Shown: positions 17,223 to 26,337, counted from the first letter of the stretch. The stretch is 33,556 nt of DNA from an uncultured Eubacteriales bacterium (GCA_949288785.1 CASELQ010000028.1:1-33556), one strand, 5' to 3'. Program-made: numbers and translations. The notes: a model not told the origin generated them from the sequence alone.

Positions 17223-17813
17223 TTATTTTTGCAGATTCTGCTCCAAGAGCGCTTTTATCTGCTCCAAAAGTCCCTCCGTGGAATGAAGGCGTGCCTGCTC
17301 CTGTTCGGCGGCCTTTTTCGCATCTTCCTCCGCTTTTAATCTTGCTTCCTTTGCGATAAAATATTCCTTTGCGGCCTTTTTGTCCTTAACGTCTATGCCG
17401 TTATCTTTCAGTTCGGCCTTCTGCGCTTTGGTAAAGCCCTTCAACTCCTCTTTTAGTTTGCTGTTGCCTTCCTTTACCTTGTTTATGGTTCTCACTATGA
17501 GGAAAAGCACCAGCGCGATGAGCAGGAAATTTATTATTGCGTTAATGAACGCGCCCCAGTCTATATATATGGAATTGGCAAGGTCTATACTGCCGTCTTC
17601 CAGATGCACTACGCTCAAAAAGGTATATACTTCACTCAAAGATTCCGCGCCGAGAATTAAAGAGAGCAGCCAGTTTATGATCGGTTTTAAAATGTTGTTG
17701 CTCAGCGCGTTCACTATCGCGGTGAATGCGCCGCCCACTATTACACCGACAGCCATATCCAGCACGTTGCCGCGCGTAATAAAAACTTTAAACTCCTTAA
17801 AAAACTTTTTCAT
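17223..17813 (-). CDS. mscL: Large-conductance mechanosensitive channel MscL, with long C-terminal coil
   Basis: 196 aa. It is a pentameric inner-membrane channel that opens under membrane tension during osmotic downshock. The N-terminal amphipathic helix and TM1 carry the family signature KEFKVFITRGNVLDMAVGVI. The periplasmic loop and TM2 (about 88-110) follow. MscL is usually about 125-150 aa; here a roughly 50-residue charged extension (KKAAKEYFIAKEARLKAEED..) makes a long cytoplasmic coiled coil. It has a GAGG ribosome binding site and lies 66 nt after uppP, so it may share its transcript. Confidence 0.95.
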   Translation of the reverse strand: MKKFFKEFKVFITRGNVLDMAVGVIVGGAFTAIVNALSNNILKPIINWLLSLILGAESLSEVYTFLSVVHLEDGSIDLANSIYIDWGAFINAIINFLLIALVLFLIVRTINKVKEGNSKLKEELKGFTKAQKAELKDNGIDVKDKKAAKEYFIAKEARLKAEEDAKKAAEQEQARLHSTEGLLEQIKALLEQNLQK

Positions 17814-17879
17814 ACGTTTACCTCAATATTTATTTTTTTGTATCTTTCTTAAACGCCGCAAACGGCGGTTTTCCTCTGC

Positions 17880-18668
17880 TTACACTCCGAATCCCGCCAT
17901 GGATATGACGGACGCCGCCGCCATCAAAACGAGATACAGCGAAAACCACTTGTAGTTTGCCTTTTTTATAACTTTAAGCATAACTTTAATTGCTACGTAT
18001 CCCGTTACCGCGGCGGTAAGCACGCCGAATATAAGCGGTAACGCCTCTATTGAAATGCCTTCCTTAACGGACTTATAACCCGAAACGAGCGCGGCGCCCA
18101 AGATAACGGGAATACTCATGAGAAAGGCGAAGTTGGCGTTTTCTTCCCGCTCCACGCCGCAGTAGCATCCGGCAGAGATCACCGTTCCGCTCCTTGAAAG
18201 CCCCGGCACTATCGCCACGCTTTGAGCCACGCCCATTATGAGCGCGCTCTTATACCCCAAAGGCAGCGCCCGCTCGTATTTTTTGCTTACTATTTCGCTG
18301 ATAAAAAGTTCAACGGCGGTAAGCAAAAAGGTTCCGCCCAATAAACACGCGGCAAGCAAATCGCCGCCGTAAAAAGCGCCTTCCACCAGATCGCCGAGGA
18401 GAATGCCCGTAAGCCCGGCGGGAATCGTTGCTATTATAAGCATTAAAAGTTTGTTGAGCGGTTTACGGAACAGCCCTATGATCTGTTTGAAAAACACTAT
18501 GAACACGGGAATGAGCGTGCCTATATGCAGCATGACGTCGAAAAACAGTCCGCCTTCTTCCACGCCCAGCCAGCGCTGCATTATTATAAGATGTCCGCTT
18601 GACGATACGGGCAGAAATTCCGCCAATCCCTGCACTGCTCCGAGTATTACCGCCTGCCAGATTTCCAT
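17880..18668 (-). CDS. uppP: Undecaprenyl-diphosphatase
   Basis: 262 aa, multi-spanning membrane protein of the BacA/UppP family. It dephosphorylates undecaprenyl pyrophosphate to recycle the lipid carrier for peptidoglycan synthesis. Both active-site motifs are intact: AEFLPVSSSGHLI (about 16-28) and GLSRSGTVISAGC (about 157-169). It has an AGGAAGGG ribosome binding site before ATG 18668. A 180-nt gap separates it from the lysR gene. Confidence 0.96.
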   Translation of the reverse strand: MEIWQAVILGAVQGLAEFLPVSSSGHLIIMQRWLGVEEGGLFFDVMLHIGTLIPVFIVFFKQIIGLFRKPLNKLLMLIIATIPAGLTGILLGDLVEGAFYGGDLLAACLLGGTFLLTAVELFISEIVSKKYERALPLGYKSALIMGVAQSVAIVPGLSRSGTVISAGCYCGVEREENANFAFLMSIPVILGAALVSGYKSVKEGISIEALPLIFGVLTAAVTGYVAIKVMLKVIKKANYKWFSLYLVLMAAASVISMAGFGV

Positions 18669-18848
18669 TATAACCCTTCCTATACTTTTTCTTTATTTAT
18701 GTTATGTGCCAAAAGCCGCCCGTATGCCGGCTTGCGCAAGCCTTTTTAACTCCCGTTTTCACAAAACCGTCCGCGCCGTAATAGGGCACTTGTCCGTATC
18801 TGCCGCGTAAAGCGCTTGTCCGCCACGAAAACGCCGCCCGCCGCAAAA

Positions 18849-19751
18849 TCACCCCCGGCTTTTCAAGCCGCCGGAGATAAGCTTTAAAAACTCCTTCACG
18901 GCAAAATTCGGCCGTTCTTCCTTGGGAAGGCACAGCCCTATCGCGCGCGAGGGCAGCGCCGGTGCCGTTACTATCTCTTTCAGCGCGCCGCTTTCCAGTT
19001 CGTGAGAAACAAATTCCCGCGGGATGCAGGCTATGCCAATACCCGCCTTGGCAAGTTCGGTCATGAGTTCTAAACTTGCAAGTTCTATTTCCGGGTGCAG
19101 ATGTATCCCCTGCGAATGCGCGAAAGATACTATTGCCTGCCGCGTGGCGGTGGAAAGTTCCAGCATTAAGAGCGGATAGTCCTGCAATCTTTTAAGATCC
19201 ACCGCGCCGCCGAAGAGTTCCGAAAACTTCTCTCCCGCCACAAAGGTATCGTGCAGCTGCATCACCGTGTTCACGAGGTTTATCCCGCTGTCGTCTATGG
19301 GAAGATTAACAAACCCTATATCGCCTTTTTTGTTTTTTAGCAGTTCTATGGTCTCCGCCGAGGTGCCGTTTTGAAGCACGAGGTTTACGTCCGGATATCT
19401 TTCGTGATATTCCTTTATGTAGGGCAGCAAAAAGTGGGTTGCCACCGTGTCCGAAGCGCATATCCGCACCACGCCCGCCGCAGAATCTTTAAGTTCCGCG
19501 TACCTGTTCTCCACCTGTTCGAAAATTTTAAGCGCCTGCTCCACCAGCGGGAATATCTGTTTGCCGCCCGCCTCCGAAAGTTCCATTCCCTTGTGCGTAC
19601 GGTTGAAAAGCGTGCCGCCCAGCTGCGTTTCAAGCTGTTTTATCGCCTGAGATACCGCCGGCTGGGATATATACAAATCCTCCGCCGCCTTTGTAAGGCT
19701 CCCCCGCTTTGCAACGGCGTAAAATACCTTGTATAATTCCAGATTCGCCAT
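18849..19751 (-). CDS. LysR-family transcriptional regulator
   Basis: 300 aa. The N-terminal winged HTH is typical (LYKVFYAVAKRGSLTKAAED, then LYISQPAVSQAIKQLE, about 4-40). It is followed by a periplasmic-binding-protein-like effector domain (VRICASDTVATHFLLPYI onwards). Its ligand is unknown. It starts 9 nt after the mnmE stop, so it appears to be co-transcribed with mnmE, an unusual partner. No divergent target gene sits beside it, so its regulon cannot be inferred from position. Confidence 0.93.
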   Translation of the reverse strand: MANLELYKVFYAVAKRGSLTKAAEDLYISQPAVSQAIKQLETQLGGTLFNRTHKGMELSEAGGKQIFPLVEQALKIFEQVENRYAELKDSAAGVVRICASDTVATHFLLPYIKEYHERYPDVNLVLQNGTSAETIELLKNKKGDIGFVNLPIDDSGINLVNTVMQLHDTFVAGEKFSELFGGAVDLKRLQDYPLLMLELSTATRQAIVSFAHSQGIHLHPEIELASLELMTELAKAGIGIACIPREFVSHELESGALKEIVTAPALPSRAIGLCLPKEERPNFAVKEFLKLISGGLKSRG

Positions 19752-19760
19752 TTCTCCCCC

Positions 19761-21098
19761 TCATTTTCCCACGCAAAACCGCGAAAATATTTGCTCTATT
19801 ATCTCCTCGGAAGCCGTCTTCCCGGTGATTTCCCCCAGGGCGGACCATGCCTCCCGTATATCCGTTTCCGCAATGTCGAGCGGGAACGAACGCACCGTTT
19901 CCAACGCCGCGTTTAAGCTCTTTTCCGCGCGTAAAAGCGCCGCGTAATGCCGTTCCTCGCACAGAAAATCGCCGCTTGTATCCGTGCCGGCGCCCACCGT
20001 ACGGGCAAAAAGCGCCTCCTTCACGCTTTCCACGTTTTCTCCCGTGAGCGCAGAGACGTAAAGATCCGCCCCCGCAAAGCTAACGCCGCCCTTATCGGTC
20101 TTATTGACCACCGTTATGACGTTCATGCCCGATATGAGTTTTTGCACGGCTTTGTCCTCTTCGGTAACGTCTGCCCCGTCTATCACGAAAAGCAGCACGT
20201 CGCTCTCTTTAAGCACCCGCTTTGAAAGTTCTACGCCCATGCTCTCTATCCTGTCCGCGCTGTCCCGTATGCCCGCCGTGTCCGAAATATAAAAGCGCAC
20301 GCCGCGTATTTCGAGCGAACCCTCCACCACGTCCCTCGTGGTGCCGGGGCAGTCCGACACTATCGCCTTGTCGTACTGCAAAAGGGCGTTTAAAAGAGAG
20401 CTCTTGCCGGTATTGGGTTTTCCCACAATGCCGACCTTAACGCCGTTTTTCACGCGGCTGCCCGCCTTGAACGTACCGAGCAGTGCGCGCACCTCTTTTA
20501 ACGTTACCGCAAGAGTCTCTTTCACCGCCGCACGCGAAGTTTCTTCAAGCCCCTCTTCGGGAAAATCCATATCCGCGTCTATCTGGGCAAGCGCCGCCGA
20601 AAGCCCGTCCTGCATGGCGGAAACCAAACCCGTAAGCCTTTCCCTGTACAGAGAATACCCCGCCCGTACTTCGGCGGAAGAGCGGCTGTTTATCATATCT
20701 ATAAGCCCCTCGGCGGAGGCAAGCGAAAGTTTGCCGTTTATAAACGCTCGGCGGGTAAATTCCCCCGGTCCTGCTGGGCGGGCGCCCAGGGACACGGCTT
20801 TATTAAGCACTCCCTGCGCAATCTTTTGGCCGCCGTGGGTGTGAAATTCCACCACGTCCTCCCCCGTGAACGAACGGGGCGCGCGGAAATACACGCACAG
20901 CCCGAAGTCCGAAAAGTCCTCCGCGGCTATCTCTCCGGGATACATTCTGTACGGTTCAAACTCCGCTACGGGCGTTCTGCCCGCGGGGCGGAACATTTTT
21001 TCGGCGATCTTTAAAGGGCTGTCTCCGCTCAGCCTTATCACCGCCACCCCCGCAGCGCCCGCCGCGGTGGCTATTGCGGCAATATTATCTCTTGTCAT
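19761..21098 (-). CDS. mnmE: tRNA uridine-5-carboxymethylaminomethyl modification GTPase MnmE
   Basis: 445 aa. With MnmG it modifies U34 of certain tRNAs. The N-terminal folate-binding domain (about 1-115) has GGQKIAQGVLNKAV and GEFTRRAFINGKL. The helical domain holds the inserted G domain with GKPNTGKSS (about 227), DTAGIRDS and NKTD. The C-terminal FCVGK carries the catalytic C-x-G-K motif. In many Firmicutes mnmE sits in rpmH-rnpA-yidC-jag-mnmE-mnmG; here it stands alone with a lysR. Confidence 0.97.
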   Translation of the reverse strand: MTRDNIAAIATAAGAAGVAVIRLSGDSPLKIAEKMFRPAGRTPVAEFEPYRMYPGEIAAEDFSDFGLCVYFRAPRSFTGEDVVEFHTHGGQKIAQGVLNKAVSLGARPAGPGEFTRRAFINGKLSLASAEGLIDMINSRSSAEVRAGYSLYRERLTGLVSAMQDGLSAALAQIDADMDFPEEGLEETSRAAVKETLAVTLKEVRALLGTFKAGSRVKNGVKVGIVGKPNTGKSSLLNALLQYDKAIVSDCPGTTRDVVEGSLEIRGVRFYISDTAGIRDSADRIESMGVELSKRVLKESDVLLFVIDGADVTEEDKAVQKLISGMNVITVVNKTDKGGVSFAGADLYVSALTGENVESVKEALFARTVGAGTDTSGDFLCEERHYAALLRAEKSLNAALETVRSFPLDIAETDIREAWSALGEITGKTASEEIIEQIFSRFCVGK

Positions 21099-21135
21099 AT
21101 CTTTTTCCTCACGATACGGGGCTGTAACCGTGCAA

Positions 21136-21158
21136 GCGCGGGCATGATGAGCCCGCGC
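21136..21158. terminator. GC-rich hairpin between the membrane-protein gene and mnmE
   Basis: GCGCGGGC (21136-21143) and GCCCGCGC (21151-21158), loop ATGATGA. No T tract on either side. By position it may stop the proS-membrane-protein transcript, but this is weak. Confidence 0.3.
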
Positions 21159-21217
21159 CTAAAATCACCCTGCATTGCGGCAGGCCCGTTAAAGCCTTGT
21201 TACCGCCATTGTTGCCG

Positions 21218-22052
21218 TTAATTCCCGCCCTTTCCGTCTTTTCCGTCGTCGTCCCCGAACTCCGAGAAGGGATCTCCCGGGTCCTTTTCGCCTTTGCCCG
21301 CGAACTCCTCGAAAGGATTTTCCGGCGGCTTGGGCTGAGAAGGATCGGGGTTTCTGCCGTAATACGGGTTATCGTAAGGACCGCCGTAATACATTCCGCC
21401 GTAGCGGGTGCGCAGATAGTCCGAATACTTAATGGGATCCTTTTTGCGTATGGCAAACACAAACGGCCCGAACAGCCCGAAGAATGAGAGCACCGCCGCC
21501 AGAATATAGTGCTGAATACTTCTTGAACAGGTTTATATACAGCGTTATGGTTATGAAGAGATTCACAAACCCTATGATATAGCCCACATAATAAATGGTC
21601 TGCATATACCATGTGTATACCGAGGGGAACGGGTTAATAAAATCCGGACCCGGTATTATATCCATAGCCATACCCGTATACCTCACCGTTATCGAACCGC
21701 CCTGCAAATAGTAACCTAAATACGGTACGACGTATATAAAATTATACGCCGCGGAGCACGCCTCTCCTACCGCAAATACGGCGGTAAATATAATTGCCAC
21801 AGTCTTAACGGGCATACCGAGCACCGAATCTCCGACCAACCTGAACGCTGGGTATAACCATATAAGCGGAATCCAGCACATCCACGCCGATTTAAGCCCC
21901 TGCTTTCTCGCAAGCGCGTAAAGGCCTATGGAACGCAACACGTAGAACACCAGCTGCACCACGAGCGGCGTTACAAAAGACGTTATCGCCAGCCAGTTGG
22001 CCATCTGCGCCCTCATTATGGTATCGCCTATCACCCTTTCTATAAAAAGCAT
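21218..22052 (-). CDS. Multi-spanning membrane protein of unknown function, interrupted by a frameshift
   Basis: The first frame (22052 to about 21520) encodes about four to five membrane helices (ANWLAITSFVTPLVVQLVFY, then GLYALARKQGLKSAWMCWIP and later helices) up to LYINLFKKYSA. It then degenerates and stops at 21429. One base later (+1 frame) coding resumes with YILAAVLSFFGLFGPFVFAI, a last membrane helix, then RKKDPIKY and an acidic Pro/Gly-rich tail ending at 21218. Total length is 3n+1, so one extra base around 21505-21520 explains it. Corrected size is about 277 aa. It has an AAAGGAG ribosome binding site and lies 34 nt after proS in the same direction. The family is not recognised. 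Confidence 0.7.
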
Positions 22053-22086
22053 TAAATCACAACTCCTTTAACGGTCTTCCCCCGCC

Positions 22087-23517
22087 TCAATAAGCTCTTG
22101 CGAATATCACGTTATGCTTAGCGGGTTTGCCGCACACGGCGCAACGCTCGGGGATACCCTCCTCGTCGCACATCACGCGCGCGGTGGCGGCGGCATATTC
22201 TTTTACCCTGTCCTCGCACGCTCGGTCGCCGCACCAACCCGCCTTTACGAAATTTTTGCCTTCCACGCCGCCGAGTATACCCTCAAGCGTGTCGGCATGC
22301 ACTATCTTTTTATCCCGCCGCGCCCGCGAAAGCGCAAGCATCTCTTTTTGTATCTCTTTTAAGAGCGCGCATATCCGCGCGGTAAGTTCGGTAAAAGGCA
22401 CCGTGAATTTTTCAAGCGTATCTCTTCTCATCACGGTAACCTGCCCCGCCTCTATGTCGCGGGGACCCACTTCTATGCGCACGGGCACGCCTTTCAGTTC
22501 CCATTCGTTGAACTTCCTGCCGGGGCTCATGTCGCGCACGTCCGTTTCCGCCCTGAGGCCCGCGGCACACAGCGCGCTCTCTATCTCCTTTGCCTTTTCC
22601 GTAACCCCGCCCTTGTGCGCGGCTATCGGAATTATTATCGCCTGTACGGGCGCCACTTCGGGCGGCAGCACCAGCCCGCGGTTATCGCCGTGCGCCATTA
22701 TTATTGCGCCGATAAGGCGGGTGGATACCCCCCAGCTCGTGGAGTATCCGTATTTCAAAGCGCCGTCCTTATCGAGAAATTTTATGTCGAACGCCTTGGT
22801 AAAATTCTGCCCGAAATAGTGCGAAGTGCCCGCCTGCAAACTCTTCCCGTCCAGCATCATGGCTTCCATACCGTATGTTGCAAGCCCGCCGGCAAACTTT
22901 TCCTTTTCGGTCTTTCTGCCGGTTATTACGGGTATGGCAAGCGTTTCTTCCGCAAAGTCCTTATACACTTTGAGCATTAAAAGGGTCTCTTCCATCGCTT
23001 CTTCCGCGGTGGCGTGCACGGTGTGCCCTTCCTGCCACAAAAACTCGCTGGTACGCAGGAACGGCCGCGTGGTCTTTTCCCAGCGCACCACGTTTGCCCA
23101 CTGATTTATGAGTATGGGCAGTTCCCTGTAAGAGGACAGCCACTTGGAATACATATACCCTATTATCGTTTCGCTCGTGGGGCGCACGATGAGGGGCTCT
23201 GCCAGTTTTTCGCCGCCGGCATAGGTTACCACTGCCACTTCGGGCGCAAAGCCTTCTACGTGCTCGGCTTCCTTTTTAAGAAAACTTTCCGGGATGAACA
23301 TGGGAAAATATGCGTTCTGCACCCCCGTTGCCTTAAAACGGCGATCCAGATCCTTCTGAATGTTTTCCCATATGGCATAGCCGTAAGGCCTTATTACCAT
23401 GGTGCCTTTAACGGGGCCGTAATCCACAAGCCCGGTCTTTAACACCACGTCGGTATACCACTGCGCAAAATTTTCCTCAATATCCGCTATTTCCTTCACG
23501 AACTGCTTTTCTTCCAT
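22087..23517 (-). CDS. proS: Prolyl-tRNA synthetase, archaeal/eukaryal-like short type
   Basis: 476 aa. It charges tRNA-Pro. Class II motifs are present: motif 2 PLIVRPTSETIIGYMYSKW and RTSEFLWQEGHT, motif 3 GVSTRLIGAIIMAHGD. It lacks the bacterial editing insertion and carries a C-terminal zinc-like domain with four Cys (CGDRACED, then CAVCGK, ending VIFARAY). This is the archaeal/eukaryal-like ProRS (type 3), found in some Clostridia, Mycoplasma and Bacteroidetes. It starts 42 nt from its promoter -10. No T-box is present in the roughly 120-nt space shared with tkt. Confidence 0.96.
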   Translation of the reverse strand: MEEKQFVKEIADIEENFAQWYTDVVLKTGLVDYGPVKGTMVIRPYGYAIWENIQKDLDRRFKATGVQNAYFPMFIPESFLKKEAEHVEGFAPEVAVVTYAGGEKLAEPLIVRPTSETIIGYMYSKWLSSYRELPILINQWANVVRWEKTTRPFLRTSEFLWQEGHTVHATAEEAMEETLLMLKVYKDFAEETLAIPVITGRKTEKEKFAGGLATYGMEAMMLDGKSLQAGTSHYFGQNFTKAFDIKFLDKDGALKYGYSTSWGVSTRLIGAIIMAHGDNRGLVLPPEVAPVQAIIIPIAAHKGGVTEKAKEIESALCAAGLRAETDVRDMSPGRKFNEWELKGVPVRIEVGPRDIEAGQVTVMRRDTLEKFTVPFTELTARICALLKEIQKEMLALSRARRDKKIVHADTLEGILGGVEGKNFVKAGWCGDRACEDRVKEYAAATARVMCDEEGIPERCAVCGKPAKHNVIFARAY

Positions 23518-23558
23518 ATCGTCTCCGTGCGTCGATCGCTTTATTTTATAGCTATATA

Positions 23559-23588
23559 ATTAAAGCACAGTGTAATAAGTTATGTCAA
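23559..23588 (-). promoter_or_regulatory. Sigma-A promoter of proS
   Basis: TTGACA (23588-23583), 18-nt spacer, TTTAAT (23564-23559). Confidence 0.6.
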
Positions 23589-23638
23589 GTTTTTTGCCTT
23601 TTTTTATTTTAATTTAAACAAAAAGACTTGAAAAAGGC

Positions 23639-23667
23639 TTGAAAATCGTTGTCCTTTGCTATATAAT
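23639..23667 (+). promoter_or_regulatory. Sigma-A promoter of transketolase
   Basis: TTGAAA (23639-23644), 17-nt spacer, perfect TATAAT (23662-23667). A second TTGAAA occurs 11 nt upstream. It is divergent from the proS promoter. Confidence 0.8.
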
Positions 23668-23735
23668 ATACTTAATGCGGCGAAGCGGGCGCCTGTACTT
23701 TAAATTAACGCCCCTCGCTCTTATCGGAGGATTTT

Positions 23736-25709
23736 ATGGAAGACATCAGGCAACTCACCATCAACGCAATAAGGGTACTCTCGGCGGAAGCCATAGAGAA
23801 AGCCAAATCTGGGCATCCCGGTATGCCTCTCGGCGCGGCGCCGATCGGCTATGCGGCGTTTACCAATATGACTTTCAATCCCAAGGACACCGCTTTCGAC
23901 AACAGGGACAGATTCGTGCTTTCGGCAGGGCACGCCTCTATGCTGGACTATTCTCTCTATTACCTGTTCGGGTTCGGGCTCACCAAGGAGGATATAATGA
24001 ACTTCCGCCAGCTCGGCGCGCGCACGGCGGGGCACCCCGAATACGGCGTTTGCCCGGGCGTGGAAACCAGCACAGGCCCCTTGGGTCAGGGCATTGCCAA
24101 CGCCGTGGGCATGGCGATTGCGGAAAATTATCTTGCGGAAAAATTTAACAGAGAAGGCTATCCCGTTGTGGATCATTACACCTACGCCCTGTGCGGGGAC
24201 GGGTGCATGCAGGAAGGCATAGAGAACGAGGCGGCTTCGCTTGCGGGCGCGCTTAAACTCGGCAAACTCATAGTGCTTTACGACGATAACGATATAACCA
24301 TAGAAGGCAGCACGGACATCACCTTTACGGAGGACGTGGGCAAGCGCCACGAGGCATTGGGCTGGCAGGTTATAAAGGTAAAGGACGCTAACGACGTTGC
24401 CGCTATTAACCGCGCCATTAAAAAGGCAAAGGCTGAAACCGAAAAGCCCTCTCTCATAATAGTAAAATCTACCATAGGTTACGGCTCTCCCTTAGCGGGC
24501 AAGGCCAGCTGCCACGGTTCTCCCCTTGGAGCGGACAACCTTGCCGCCCTTAAAAAGACGCTGGGCTGGGCGTGCGAACCCTTTGAAGTGCCGGAAGAAG
24601 TGTTCAAACACTGCAAAAAATTCGGCGCCAAGGGCAAGAGGGCCGAAAAGGCGTGGAAGGAAATGTTCAAGGAATATTCCGAAAAATATCCGGAACTTGC
24701 AAAAGAATACGTTTCCTGGAAAAAGCGCGAACTGCCCGACCTTGAAAACATAGAAGAACTTTGGCAGTTCGAAAAGGACGACGCTTCCCGCGGGTACGGT
24801 TCCACCGTTTTAAATAAACTTGCCAAATACGTACCCAACCTCATCGGCGGCAGCGCCGACCTTGCGCCCGCCAACAAATCCAACATAAAGTCCCGCGGCA
24901 ATTACGAGGCGGACGTGAAGGACGGTTCCAATATGCACTTCGGCATCCGCGAGCACGCCATGGCGGCTATATGCAACGGCATGTACCTGCACGGCGGGCT
25001 TATCCCCTACTGCGCTACCTTTGCCGTATTTTCGGATTATATGAAAAACGCCATGCGTATGTCCGCGCTCATGGAGATACCCGTTATATACATCCTCACG
25101 CACGATTCCATAGGCGTGGGCGAGGACGGGCCCACCCATCAGCCCATAGAACAGCTGACCGGGCTTCGCGCCACTCCGCACATGCGCGTGTACAGACCTG
25201 CCGACGGAAGGGAAACGGCTGCCGCCTGGATAGCGGCGTTAAAGGGCAAAGACCCCGCCTGCCTGTTCCTTTCCCGCCAGACCCTGCCAATGCTTGAGGG
25301 CACCGGCAAAAACGCGTTCAAGGGCGGATATATACTTTGCGACAGCGACAAAAAGGTGCCGGACGTGATTCTGATTGCCACCGGCAGCGAAGTAAACCTT
25401 GCGGTATCCGCCAAGGCGCTCCTCAAAGAAGAAGGGATAGACGCGCGCGTTGTCTCCATGCCCTGCACGGAGGACTTTGACGCTCAGCCCGAAAAATATA
25501 AGGAAAGCGTGCTCCCCTCCGCCGTGCGCGCAAGGGTGGCTATAGAAGCGGGTTCTCTCCTGTGCTGGTATAAATACGTGGGGTTGGACGGCAAGATTTT
25601 GGGAATGGACTCCTTCGGCGCCTCCGCACCCGCCGGCCAGCTCTTCAAAAAGTTCGGCTTTACGCCCGAAAACGTGGCGGAAGCGGCAAAAGAAGTGTGC
25701 AAAAAATAA
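23736..25709 (+). CDS. tkt: Transketolase
   Basis: 657 aa, full length. It is a TPP-dependent enzyme of the non-oxidative pentose phosphate pathway. The N-terminal domain has KSGHPGMPLGAAP (substrate His), LSAGHASMLDYSLYYL and GPLGQGIANAVGMA. The TPP/Mg motif is GDGCMQEGI..N (about 153). The Pyr domain has GIREHAMAAICNGM and THDSIGVGEDGPTHQP. The C-terminal domain ends with MDSFGASAPAGQLFKKFGFT. It has GGAGG before ATG 23736, its own promoter and its own terminator. Confidence 0.97.
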   Translation: MEDIRQLTINAIRVLSAEAIEKAKSGHPGMPLGAAPIGYAAFTNMTFNPKDTAFDNRDRFVLSAGHASMLDYSLYYLFGFGLTKEDIMNFRQLGARTAGHPEYGVCPGVETSTGPLGQGIANAVGMAIAENYLAEKFNREGYPVVDHYTYALCGDGCMQEGIENEAASLAGALKLGKLIVLYDDNDITIEGSTDITFTEDVGKRHEALGWQVIKVKDANDVAAINRAIKKAKAETEKPSLIIVKSTIGYGSPLAGKASCHGSPLGADNLAALKKTLGWACEPFEVPEEVFKHCKKFGAKGKRAEKAWKEMFKEYSEKYPELAKEYVSWKKRELPDLENIEELWQFEKDDASRGYGSTVLNKLAKYVPNLIGGSADLAPANKSNIKSRGNYEADVKDGSNMHFGIREHAMAAICNGMYLHGGLIPYCATFAVFSDYMKNAMRMSALMEIPVIYILTHDSIGVGEDGPTHQPIEQLTGLRATPHMRVYRPADGRETAAAWIAALKGKDPACLFLSRQTLPMLEGTGKNAFKGGYILCDSDKKVPDVILIATGSEVNLAVSAKALLKEEGIDARVVSMPCTEDFDAQPEKYKESVLPSAVRARVAIEAGSLLCWYKYVGLDGKILGMDSFGASAPAGQLFKKFGFTPENVAEAAKEVCKK

Positions 25710-25723
25710 AAAATCGCATTACG

Positions 25724-25746
25724 TTATACCGGTTTACCCGGTATAA
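25724..25746. repeat. Inverted repeat after tkt, sharing half-sites with the XRE operator
   Basis: TTATACCGG (25724-25732) and CCGGTATAA (25738-25746). The half-sites TTATACCG/CGGTATAA are identical to those in the palindrome at 26844-26864 but more widely spaced. No T tract follows, so it is not an obvious terminator. Confidence 0.5.
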
Positions 25747-25760
25747 ATAAAACGACAAAC

Positions 25761-25800
25761 GCCCTGCCTGCCGAGTTTCGGCAGGCAGGGCTTTGATTTT
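25761..25800 (+). terminator. Intrinsic terminator of tkt
   Basis: GCCCTGCCTGCCG (25761-25773) pairs with CGGCAGGCAGGGC (25779-25791), then TTTGATTTTTTCC. It is a 13-bp stem 50 nt after the tkt stop. The rest of 25801-26006 shows no gene. Confidence 0.88.
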
Positions 25801-26006
25801 TTCCGTATAAGTTTTTTCAGGCTGCTATTAAAATCAGATTATTTATTATACCGTTTTCAATTAACTCCCGTTACATTGTTCTTGATCAACTCCGGCGGAA
25901 AAAACGCCCACCGTTTTACCGTATATTCCGGCTGATATATGATTCCCGGACAAACGGTTACTGCCCGGCTCCTTGCAGCGCGCGGCAACTGATTTACCGT
26001 CTTCGG

Positions 26007-26324
26007 TCAGATACTGCCGTAATACATTTCAACCAACAGCAATAAGTACGAATAAAAGAAAAAGACAAAGACGATTTCAACGATTACGCCTATCAGTGCT
26101 CCTATCCCCGCGCTCTTTGCCCTTACGGGCATTTCGTTTTTCCATACAAGGAACAGAATAAGCCCCACTATGGGGATAAAAAATCCCAGCACACCCCACC
26201 CGAAGCCGGAGCCGTTCTCCCGGCGCGGACGGGGATAAAAATCTTCCTGATAGACGGGTGCGCCGCAGTACGGGCAGTACTTTGAATCTTCCGCAATATT
26301 ATTACCGCAAAACCTACAGTACAT
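26007..26324 (-). CDS. Zinc-ribbon membrane protein (copy 1)
   Basis: 105 aa. The N-terminus MYCRFCGNNI.. YCPYCGA is a zinc ribbon with two CxxC pairs (C3/C6, C18/C21). A Pro/Arg linker follows, then two hydrophobic helices (about 44-62 and 74-97). Homologous to the next gene, 13 nt upstream. It has GGGAGG before ATG 26324. Function is unknown; proteins of this type are often membrane sensors or stress proteins, but none is implied here. Confidence 0.75.
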   Translation of the reverse strand: MYCRFCGNNIAEDSKYCPYCGAPVYQEDFYPRPRRENGSGFGWGVLGFFIPIVGLILFLVWKNEMPVRAKSAGIGALIGVIVEIVFVFFFYSYLLLLVEMYYGSI

Positions 26325-26337
26325 ACTTAATACCTCC

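Noticed and set aside
17852..17870. Short GCCG/CGGC hairpin between uppP and mscL
   Set aside because: Only 5 bp and no T tract in the direction of transcription; insufficient for a terminator call.
18697..18933. 78-codon minus-strand frame between lysR and uppP
   Set aside because: Overlaps the lysR 3' end in another frame, lacks a ribosome binding site, and its composition looks non-coding. A faint YYGADG match to the lipoprotein is too short to support a remnant.
23518..23735. Possible T-box leader upstream of proS
   Set aside because: The leader between promoter and start is only about 40 nt; no specifier stem or T-box sequence is present.
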